In this document: piece after piece, positions 29,391 to 38,600 of the stretch
Layout of the letters: every line of letters begins with the position of its first letter
How positions within the stretch are numbered: the first letter of the stretch is position 1
Source: Rebecca billardiae RCC1528
Lineage: Eukaryota; Haptophyta
Direction of reading: 5' to 3'
DNA: 64,000 nucleotides
Assembly (NCBI GenBank): GCA_965240325.2
Contig: OZ251246.1
Location: forward strand, 372,001 to 436,000
Translations under genes and position numbers: made by a program
The notes under the pieces: generated by a model
Databases searched by the model: none
The model's input: only the letters and a program-made list of their open reading frames with translations
Told to the model about the DNA's origin: nothing

Positions 29391-29802
29391 CGCGCGATTC
29401 GTGAAAACCGTTATCACGCCGGTCGTCTTTGGTCGTACGCTGTACAGTTACGAGCCGGGGCGGCACCCCGATCGAGATCGAGACGCGGGCGCGCGGCTCG
29501 GCAGAATCCGGAAGCTGGTCGATCCGGCGGTGCAAAGCCGGCAGCCGGCGGCAGGTGCATGTCAGACACAAAGAAATAGAGGGGCGGGTCAGACATGTCC
29601 GCGCGCGCGGCTTTTTCTGAACGTGATGTCATTGTGCGAACGGGTTTTTGGCGCGAAAAACGTCAGACAACAGACTTGATGGAGCGGCCTGGGCCGAAAG
29701 AAAGACTGGCACCGACAACTCACAGCCGCTCAAACGTCCCATCCCGCCCGCCGCCGGCCAGACCACTCCTCTCCGCCTCGCGCACCACCGACAACCACCA
29801 CC
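29391..29802. promoter_or_regulatory. Divergent promoter region, J-protein / ARF-like
   Basis: 412 bp separate two start codons pointing away from each other. No TATA box stands out. 29395-29480 and 29560-29700 are less GC-rich than the coding sequence on both sides. Contains both 5' UTRs. Confidence 0.4.
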
Positions 29803-30674
29803 ATGGGCCTCGTGATGTCTCGCCTGTACGACCGCCTCTTCACGCGCGAGACGCGCGTCCTCATGCTCGGCCTCGACGGCGCGGGCAAGACCACGCTCCT
29901 CTACAAGCTCAAGCTAGACGAGCTGGTGCAGACGATCCCGACCATCGGGTTCAACGTGGAGCACGTCTCGTACCGCAACCTGGTGATGAGCGTGTGGGAC
30001 ATCGGGGGTCAGGACAAGATCCGCACGCTCTGTGCGCGCGCGCACACACACGCATGCGCCCTCGCGTGACGCGGGCGCTCCGTGCGCTTGCTGACACGTT
30101 GCGCGCCCGTCGCCCGCCGCGCTGCAGGGCGCCACTACTACCACGGCACGGACTGCCTGGTACGGTCCCCACTTGTCGCGCGGTCGACGCGCGCTTCAAG
30201 CCCGTGCACCTCGGCTGCTCTGACCGCTGCACTGTACCCTGTGCCTTGCGCCCGCCCTCCGCGCCCCGTGTGTTGCAGATCTTTGTTGTCGACTCCAACG
30301 ACCACCAGCGCTTGCATGAGGCCGGGTCCGAGCTGCACGCCGTGCTGCGTGACGAGGCCCTTGGCAATCCGATTGTCCTGGTCTACGCAAACAAGTGCGT
30401 AGAGCGCCACCAACCCGCGCAGTGGCGTGCGCGTGCAAACGCAATTTGGGATGACACGTGGGGCTGCCCGCGCACGCGCTCCCGCCTGCGCAGGAGCGAC
30501 CTCCCTGGCGTGCTCACGCCGTCAGCCATCGCGGACGGCCTCAAGCTGCACTCCCTCCGCCACACGTGGTACATCCAGCAGGCAAGTGCCGTTCGCGGCG
30601 AGGGCATTTTTGAGGGTCTTGAGTGGCTGAGCGCGCAGATCAACAAGCGGCCCACCAAGACGGCACGCTACTGA
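29803..30674 (+). CDS. ARF/ARL-family small GTPase, four exons
   Basis: Exons 29803-30031, 30128-30159, 30279-30394 and 30494-30674 splice to 185 residues. Donors are GTGCGC, GTACGG and GTGCGT; all acceptors are CAG. The start [13 protein letters not shown] has the Gly2 used for N-myristoylation. The GTP-binding boxes are complete: G1 GLDGAGKTT, switch [12 protein letters not shown]3 WDIGGQ, the family-specific WRHYY after the first splice, G4 NKSD (usual form NKQD) and G5 SAVRGEG. Length and motifs match ARF/ARF-like proteins acting on membranes in vesicle traffic; I cannot assign the exact subfamily. The 32-bp second exon is unusually small. The chosen splicing restores every conserved residue at the joints (Trp of WRHYY, Lys of NKSD). 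Confidence 0.93.
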
Positions 30675-31132
30675 GGTCAGATGATTGTCGGCCACTCAAG
30701 ACCCGCTGGCCCCGCTGCGGCCGCGAACCAGCCGAAGCGCCGAGCGGGGCGCGGCCTGCGGCGTCAAACGGCTGCAACCCGGTAGGACACAGCCTGCTAG
30801 TCGATCGGTATACTCTCGTCTGCTATGTTTCTATTCTAGGAATCTAGCAGCTGTGTTACTCCAATTGGCGGACAGACGCGCGCAGTAGATCCATAGTAGC
30901 GCTACTAGCTCAGAAGATGATCGATCATATTGTCATCATCATCAGACGTACGAATAAGGACGTACGTACAACACTACAGAGTACAGTCGTATCGAACTAT
31001 AGCAGTCGATCGTACTGAATGGCGCGCGTCCGTCCGCGAATATCGTCATGCAACTGATGAAGCAGAGGCCCGACCGCACTGTCTGCCCACCGACGGTGAC
31101 GCTGCCGCTGTCCGGCGCCACTTGAACAGTCT

Positions 31133-31188
<56 letters not shown>

Positions 31189-31715
31189 CACACACACACA
31201 CACACATGTGTGTGTGTGTGCGGTGTTATTGACGAATAATAACTGAACAAGGGGGTTCCTTGAACTGAGCACGGTGTGTACGAGCTGCATGACGGAGGGG
31301 CTCGCAGTGAGGCCTCTGCACTCCACTTACCTGTTTCGTCGCAGCCGCCCTCGCAGAATTTCATGACTCTTCTGCGGATACTGTACGCCGCAGGTGCACG
31401 ACCAAAGTGCCCTGCCAGAGCGGCGGAGCCAGCCATGCTGCTGCCGGGCATTCGGCAAGTCATCGTCGCGAGCGCCGCCTCGCTTCTCGAGCAGCGAGCT
31501 GGGTATCGGCAGCGCACAACCTGAGCGCGCCAGATACCGCCTCTCGCCTCGTCCTTCGACCAGACAGTCTGGACCAGAGGATGCCCACCATCTACTCGGC
31601 GTCTCAAGCAAGTCGTCCCTCGGCTGCGTCCACGTGCACCAACCATGCAGCAGCGCACGGCACAGCAAATGACCAGCGCAGCTGCTTACAGAGAGACGGA
31701 GAGAGAGAGCCAGAG
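30675..31715. other. Intergenic with CA microsatellite
   Basis: No supported gene. 31135-31206 is a (CA)n repeat of about 36 dinucleotides with one interruption, immediately followed by a short (TG)n tract, so the transcript could fold back. Confidence 0.5.
31135..31206. repeat. (CA)n microsatellite
   Basis: Nearly pure ACACAC repeat with one CGCA interruption, followed by TGTGTGTGTGTG from about 31207. Confidence 0.95.
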
Positions 31716-31979
31716 GGGTGGAGTTCCCATTTTCGTCTGGCGCACTTCCGCACTGGGGAGGCGGAAAAGCGGCATTTAATACGCGAATAAGGAAAACTCT
31801 GCCCTGGCGGGCGGGGGGGTCGGCGGGCCGTGCCAGTGCTGTCGCAATGTATCCTCTGCGGGTTCGCGTCTTTCCACATTCTCTCGTGGCCGTGGGTGAC
31901 GGACAGTCGAGTGCAAGGACCAGTGACACGTGAAGTTGGCTCCCCTGAACGTGTACAAGAACAAGTCTCAGTCTGTACT

Positions 31980-32555
31980 CTAGTATGCGCATCAGCGAGG
32001 CCCACACCCACGAGGGAATGTGCAGCACGCGGGGCGGGACGCGGGGTAGCCCGTTGCTCCGCGCGAGCGCGGGTACGCGCTGTATGTGCCGCATCTCGAC
32101 CGCGATGGCGTAATCGAGCGCCGCGCCGCCGACGAAGCCGCCAGAGTAGATCATGTGCATGTCCTCCTGCCGCCAGCCGAGACGGAGAGCGGTCGCCGCG
32201 AGGATGCTTGCCGATGTCCGCTCCAGGCACGATGGGCTCGGCGCAGGTCGCGTTGACGTCGTACACGGCCGCCACGCTGAGCACGAGCGCGTTGACGTTC
32301 AAGCGGTCGTCGCTCTTCGCATCTTCGACAGGTCTGGCGCCCGCGTGCTCGGCGGCACGAGGAGCTGTTGGTTGTGCGCGCGCGCGCGCACAGCGACAGC
32401 GTGTGCCACTCGCGATCGAGAGTGGGCAAGCGCTGCTCACGCGAGCACACCAATCGCAGCGCATCCGTCACCGGCGTGACGACTTCCGCCTCGTCCCGCA
32501 GCGCCTGCGCCATGGACGAGGCCATGGCGCGGCGATGTTGCATGCTCGACGTTTC
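31980..32555 (-). pseudogene. Gene-like fragment inside transposon copy 2
   Basis: Minus-strand pieces look like real protein: MASSMAQALRDEAEVVTPV with RLPTLDREWHTLSL (exon-like, ending before a GTGCGCG donor-like site), then after a CAG, DDRLNVNALVLSVAAVYDVN with CAEPIVPGADIGK, and, in a frame shifted by one base, ILAATALRLGWRQEDMHMIY with SGGFVGGAALDYAIAVEMRH. One frameshift and no clear end make it a broken gene. I do not recognise the family. Confidence 0.4.
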
Positions 32556-33602
32556 ATCTGTCTGCGGATGGCATCACGGGCTTGTCTGTGTCGCGCTGCG
32601 GCGAGGGTCGCCAACTCGCGATGACGCGGTTGCTGCCACGGCGACAGACCCGGGAGGTGCGTCCGCTGCGCGTCGTACGCCGTTGGCGCTGCGCTTCCGT
32701 CGCATTGGTCACCGTCGACGCCATGCAGGGGCTGCCGGACGTGGGCTTCCGGGCTGAGGGACCGGACCGCGAGCAATGACTGAGTCCGGTGCGCGGATTC
32801 CGGCGATCGAGTTCAGAAGGCCGCGCCAAATCTTGCGTCGCGTGCGATGGCGCTTCCCGCCCGCGAGACGCCTCGTGATGAGGGCTTTCTCGCACCGAGC
32901 CCGACGCGCGACGGTGGATCGCGCGAGGCGGTCATCGTGCGCAGCGCATGATGCTACGGCCGGTGCGAGCTTTCGACGTGCACGTCGGGCGAGGATCGCC
33001 CCAGGTCTCACGATCGTGTCGACGCGCCGAGCGTACCGCTCCAAACGGGTCGATTTAGCCCCCGTTCGACCTGCACGCGAGACGACGAGGGCAGCAATCG
33101 CGAATCGGGCGAAAACCCCCCTCGGGAGTCCTCTCACGATGTCCGCGCCGGCGTTGGATTTGGCGCGCGCCGCCCACGCGCTCCGCGCCATGGGCGAACC
33201 ACTTTTCGGCCGAGCGTCCCCAGTGGGAGCTGCGAGGGCGCCCGGTAACTAGTGAGCGAAGCGATTTTCTTTTCTCTGCGAGGCGATTTTCCTTTTTCCT
33301 TTTCTTTTTCTTATCTTTTCCCCGGGCACTACAAGGGGCGGACCTACGGCCCGCCATAAAATAATAATGGGAATAAAGCGCACGCAGTGCGCAGAAATTT
33401 TTTTCGGGTAAGTAGTATCAGCGTAGTTACTATGCGAAGCACCATCTGCTGCGAGGCGGCCTGCTTGCGCACGCGGCGTCCCGAGCACCCTCGGGGCTCA
33501 GCTGCGGCTCGGCCTGCGCACGCTCAGCAAGCTCGCGTGCGGCCTGCACCTTGCCCGCCGCCTTGACTCTCGAGCAAGAGGATCGACGTAAGAGTGAGCG
33601 TG

Positions 33603-34600
33603 TCAGTGTGCCGCCGGCAGCTGCTGTCCGGCAGCCATCCGCGACTGCAGCCGCTGGCCGCGGTGCCTGGCCTCGGCGCGGCCCCACAGGCTCAGCGCTG
33701 GGAGCTCATCCTCCTCCTGCGCTCCTCCTCCAGGCGTTTGAGCCGCCGCCGCCTTGGCCGCCTCGTCCTCGTCGATCAGCTGAACGGCGGGAGTGATGTC
33801 TCTGCTCAGCTGAGTGTGACGTGACAAGCGAGGCGACGAGCGACAGCAGCCCGATGACCAAGCCGACGAGCTCATCGTACGAGCCGTCACGCGTGCGCTC
33901 GTGCCGTGTCTGAGCTGGCTCGCGCTCGTACGCCGACCAGGCTTTGCTCGGACTGAACGCGTGTGCTCAGGCGTCCTTGTGTGTGCGCTTGGACGGCCGC
34001 GGGCCGTCATCTGGTCCGACCGCGCGCAGCTCGATCTCGGACGCGTTGAGCTGCTCCGCGGTTGACTCACCCTCTGCCTCAGGTTCGACCACGGCAGCAG
34101 GCCCCGCAGCAGCCGCCAGGTAGCATCGGCAGGAGCCCCTGCGCCACCCGACGCCGTCCGCACATCGGCCAGCTTGCCGCACACGCGCTGGACCACGGCC
34201 TCGCCGAACTTGACGCGGATGTGGTGCCAGGTCGTCGTGGCAATCGTTTGGCTATCGACAACGGGCACGGGCACCTCGATCACGACAACGCCTGTCGCGT
34301 AGGCTGTGTAGCGATGTCCGTCCACGACTCCGTCGTGGGTGGACGGCGCACGCCATCGCGGCCGTGGGCGCAAGTGTCTCGTGAATTGTTTTTTTATTCA
34401 CTAATTCGCCCAGCCGCTACATCGAACTCGACAACGGTTGCTTTTACACCCGCGGTCTTTTGACTGTGCAAATGGGGCGCCGCCCCATGCTCAAATCCGA
34501 AGAGAACGAAGATGTAAAAGTGTCTGGTCCCTAGATACTGTGCTGTCCGGGTCTCGGTCCGGTCAGAGACAGATCTGAGCAGCCGGATTTTCCGCCCGGA
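33603..34600 (-). pseudogene. Degenerate transposon-encoded protein (copy 2)
   Basis: Homologous to 20771-21603. Here a one-base deletion in the A/T run before the QFTRHLRP segment (near 34396) creates a stop (ISE-stop), but the later region that is shifted in copy 1 is intact (IRVKFGEAVVQRVCGKLADV onward). Each copy is therefore broken at a different place. The product is unknown. Confidence 0.45.
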
Positions 34601-34626
34601 CAGGCCAGAAAATGGGATTTTCACCC

Positions 34627-35093
34627 AGAGTCAGAGTGAGACTCACTGAGAGAGAGAGAGAGTCAAAAGTCAATAAAGCGGATATCGATCGTCGAGAAAG
34701 AGAGACGAGCTCGTCGATCGGCGGAACCAGTTTTCGACGAATTTAATAATCAGCTGCCCACAGTGTCACTGTCCGAGTCGGACAGGGTGACTCGGACAGC
34801 TCAGACGATATATATACTACTATATATACGTAGTATCGGATTCATCACTCTTCGGGCAAAAATCGTGAGAGCACTTGAGCAGACTGCAGAGTAGCAGTAT
34901 AGAGTCTACTGCTGTATTACGGTCTAGCGCAGATCAGTAGTTCAGTAATAAGTAGTAGTACTGCACGGACCGGAGGCCCCTGGGCCTGGACAGCACCGTG
35001 CGGCGTGAGTCATTCATTACTCAGCACTCAGTGATAGATGCATGCTGTGGGGGCACTGCACAGCCATCCGCGACACGACCGCCCTCCGCTGTA
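34627..35093. other. Spacer between two transposons
   Basis: Contains a (GA)n run at about 34648-34663 and an AT-rich ATATATACTACTATATATACG palindromic patch near 34808-34830. No gene. Confidence 0.4.
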
Positions 35094-35100
35094 GGGGGGC

Positions 35101-35471
35101 TGACAAATCGGATGAAAACCCGTTTGCCGAGCGAGCTAAATCGGCTTGCGCAAGCCGATTTAGCTCGCTCGGCAAACGGGTTTTCATCCGATTTGTCATA
35201 ACCGAGGTCACCTGGGGACACCCCGCGAGGGGCTGTTGTCCGTCCCAGTCTACCGACTCCGGATTTGTTGACGAGGTTGTTCCTTCCCCGCCCGGTCTGT
35301 CCCGGGTGTCCGCCCTGCGTGCTCGTCTGCGCTGTGTGGCTTCGTAGAGGCTCCGGCTTCTGTGTGCGTGTGGGCGGTGAGCCCTTCTGCGGCTGTGGCT
35401 TCTTGAGGCTCGTTGTTGTAGCGTTGTTGTTGACCCGGGTGTGACTCGCCCGGGGGCTGCGCTTCTCGTGG
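35101..35471. repeat. Left 371-bp terminal inverted repeat (with 98-bp palindrome 35101-35198)
   Basis: Begins TGACAAATCGGATGAAAACC; 49-bp arms meet at GC/GC in the centre of the palindrome. Positions 35199-35471 match the reverse complement of 41086-41358 base for base as far as I could read. Confidence 0.92.
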
Positions 35472-35605
35472 AGCCGTGCTCGTCTTCTGTCGGCGGTGGG
35501 TCGTTGTCCGATTTCTGTTCGATTCTTCGTCGTCTCCGGCTCGTCTTCCTCCCCCCGGGCCGTAAGGCTCTCGCGGGGAGCCGGAGAGTGGGCAAGAACT
35601 TTTTG

Positions 35606-35631
35606 TGGCACGTCGGTAGTGGGATTCGAAC
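35606..35631. promoter_or_regulatory. Candidate tRNA primer-binding site
   Basis: TGGCACGTCGGTAGTGGGAT followed by TCGAAC, which is the complement of a tRNA 3' end (T-loop GTTCGAATCCC, acceptor strand, CCA). It lies 135 bp inside the left terminal repeat and 59 bp before gag, where an LTR element would have its primer site. The match to a particular tRNA was not tested, and the acceptor part appears about two bases longer than canonical. Confidence 0.45.
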
Positions 35632-35646
35632 AGGCGACTTTAGTCC

Positions 35647-35675
35647 TGACAAATCGGATGAAAACCCGTTTGCCG
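35647..35675. repeat. Third, partial copy of the terminal palindrome arm
   Basis: 29 bp identical to the first 29 bp of the element (TGACAAATCGGATGAAAACC...), located between the primer-site candidate and the gag ATG, in the same orientation as the left tip. Confidence 0.9.
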
Positions 35676-35689
35676 CTTCACCCTTTGAC

Positions 35690-38600
35690 ATGGCGGAGCC
35701 GCCGGGTGGCGACATGCGTGACCAGCTCCCGCCGCGAGCTCTCGTCCTCAAGCCGCAGGACCTCCGCACGGCCATCTCCGTTCTTGTGGTCATGGTCACG
35801 TCGAAGCCGGACATGGACGTCGCGCTCGCGTTCTCCAACCCGTCCTCGCCCCTCGAGCCGGGCAAGGACGATACCGGCGCGGACAAGCCCATCGTCTGCC
35901 CCCCGTCCACCGCCGCCGCCACCATCCAGGCCAAGCAGCTGCGCACGCAGGCTTTCATCGTGCAGTTGCTTCTCAAGGCGGTCGCTCCTCGCATCCTCGA
36001 CCCGATCATCGCGCAGTTGCAGCACTCGGGTCTCGGGCTCGAGCTGTCTCATCTCGTCAACGCGCTCAACGTGCGCTGCAACAGCTCCCGCCCCTCCTCG
36101 CTCGTCGCCAAGCTGTACGCCCTGCTCTCGATCAAACTGTCGCCGAGCGAGAGCTTCCACGCCTTTGCTGCCCGCGTGATGTCCAACGCCACGGAGCTGC
36201 GCGGCGTCGAGATCAAGGACGACATCTTCACGCTCGTCGTGATCCTCGTGAACCTCTACGGCCGCAACCCGTCCTTCGTCAGCTCGGTGATCGCGACGAT
36301 GAACGACCAGCCCATCTCGGTGGAGGATCTCATCGAGCGCGTGCACGATCTCGACCGCGTCGCCGCCGCCGCCAACGGCACGAACCCCAACCGCCAGGCC
36401 GTCAACGCGCTCACCTCCAAGGGCCGGCCAGGCGCATCCATGCCTCCTACCCCGTGCAAGTACTGCGGCGGCATGCACTGGAACCGCGACTGCCCGAACC
36501 GCCCCCAGACGTCCACCTCGCGCTCCTCGGGCGCGACGCCCGCAGCCGACGCTCGCTCCGGCGGCGCGCGCCGCCCGACTCACAAGTCCAACAAGCTCCA
36601 GCGCGTGCCCTCCGCGCCCTCGCAGTCGCAGCCGCAGCCGACGCCGCAGCGGGCGAAGCCGTCGGCGACCACGACGCGCGTGCGGCTCATCCAGGACGGC
36701 ACGCCGACGCTCAACGCCATCTCCATCTCGGGCTCGGCGTCAGGCCCCAACTCGCAGCCGGCGGCGACCGACGCCGACGCGCCGCCGCCGCCGCCCGCCA
36801 ACTCGCAGCCGCCCGCCGACTCGCCGCTGTCGCGGGCGCGCTTCAACTCGCTGCCGACGCTCGTCCTCACGCCGTCGTCGCGGCAGCCCGCCGGCGCGCC
36901 GCCGCCGCCGCCGGCGCCCGCCAACTCGCCGCCGCCCGCCGACTCGCAGCTGTCGCGGGCGCACTCCAACTCGCAGCCGGCGCTCACCAACACGCCGCCG
37001 CTGCCGCCGCCCGCCGACTCGCAGCAGCCGGCGCTGTCGCTCATCGACCAGCAGCCGGCGCTCTACTCGCCGCCGCCGCCGCTGTTCGACCCGCCGACGC
37101 AGGCCAGCTCGCCGCCGCCGCCCTTCGGCCCGCCGTCGCCGCCGACGCAGGTCGACTCGCCGTCGCCGCCGGCGTCTGAGGCCGGCTCCCCGATCCAGCT
37201 CGCGACGGCGGCCGAGCTCGAGCGCGGCCAGAATGTGATCATCATGGCGTTGCGCCAGTCCATCCGCAAGCCCGCCTCCTACGAGCCGTTCCACCTCAAG
37301 CCGTTCCGTCTCGCCAACCCCCCGGACGACCGCGACGCCTCCGCCTCCGACTCGGCCTCGGAGACGGACGATGAGCTGCCGGACCTTGTCCCGTGCACTC
37401 CCTCGTCCACGACCTCGGCTTCGGACGCGGCCTCGGACACGTCCGACGACTGCCCCAGCCTGGACGACGTCTCCATCGCGGGCAACCACACCTACCCGCT
37501 CGGCCACCTCGGCCAGCTCGCCGGAGAGCCGCTCACGCTCAGCCCGTACGAGTTCCTCGCCGCAGCCGCCGCGGCCGAGGCCGAGATCCATCGCGCACGG
37601 TCTTTCGGTGACGCCGGCGCCTACATCGATGACCTGATCGTCCGGTACGAGCCGCCGCCGCCGCGGTTCAAGCACGAGGGTCGGCTCCGCGCGCTCTTCA
37701 AGTCCTCGCACGGTGCCTTCCTCTTCCTCGTCGCGCTCGCCGTCCTCGCCATCATCTCGATCCTCACCGCGGTCACCTGCTGCGCCCGCACCGGCCCGCC
37801 CATCATCTGCGGCGTCTCCCGCTCGTTTGACCCGATCAACCCGACCTGCATCCAGCAGCCGTTGCTCGCCGATCCGGAGGAGATTGAGAACGTGCACTCG
37901 ACGATCTCCTTCGCCATCGGCACGCCGTTCACAGGCGACATCGCCCAGGCGAGCATCTCGATCATGATCGACACCGGCGCGGACACCACCATCGCCTCGA
38001 CCGCGTTCTCTCGGTTTGCCGCCAAGTCCTTCCGCCAGTTCTCGGAGGCGCGCGCGGCGAACGGCACGCGGATCAAGATCAACACCTCGGCCTCGTTCGC
38101 CCTCGGCATGCGCTCGATCGACGGCGACCTCATCACGCTGCCGCTCATGGACGTCCCGCTCTCTCCAGACGTCCCGGGCTTCTACATGAGCGACACTTGG
38201 CTGACCCGCCTCGGCATCTCGTTCATCTCGCTCGCGGCGCCGACCACCTTCATGTCCGGCGCCACCCCGATCCACGCGCAGGGCGGCCGGTACCTGCTGT
38301 ACGGCGACAAGCTCGTTCCTCTGCACGGCCGCGATCTCGCATGCGCCGTCTTCATCCCGGACGACGACTCGCCGTCGCCCACCATCGCCGCGTCCGGCCT
38401 CCACGTGCCGCCCGCCCCGCTCCAGTCCTCGCTGCCGCCGCCGCCGGCGCAGCCGCCCACGTCCGACGGCGCTCTCGTCATCGTGACCATGGACCAGGCC
38501 TCGCAGACCGCCGACCTCGCGCCGGACGACGACACGTTCTGCGACGAGTGCTGCGTCGAGTTCAAGGACACCGACGAGCTCTCGCGCGTCGCTCACCTCC

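Larger units (their letters stand above)
31716..34626 (-). mobile_element. TIR transposon family with CCCATTTTCTGGC termini, copy 2 (inverted, enlarged)
   Basis: Inverted relative to 20611-21955. The outer ends are GGGTGGAGTTCCCATTTTCG (31716 onward) and the matching CACCC at 34622-34626. A 4-bp target duplication AGAG lies at 31712-31715 and 34627-34630. About 1.57 kb (31796-33365) has no counterpart in copy 1 and contains gene-like sequence, so this copy either captured it or copy 1 lost it. The rest aligns closely with copy 1. Confidence 0.75.

Noticed and set aside
31132-31232. Thr-His or Val-Cys repeat peptides
   Set aside because: Translation of the (CA)n microsatellite.
35590-35640. 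A tRNA gene on the minus strand
   Set aside because: Only the T-loop and acceptor-like end are present; the T-stem does not pair and no D-arm or anticodon arm could be folded.
35441-35689. Upstream extension of the Gag-Pol frame through the left terminal repeat
   Set aside because: Open only because the repeat lacks stops in that frame; it starts at GTG, includes the primer-site candidate, and is not protein-like. The ATG at 35690 is the first credible start.
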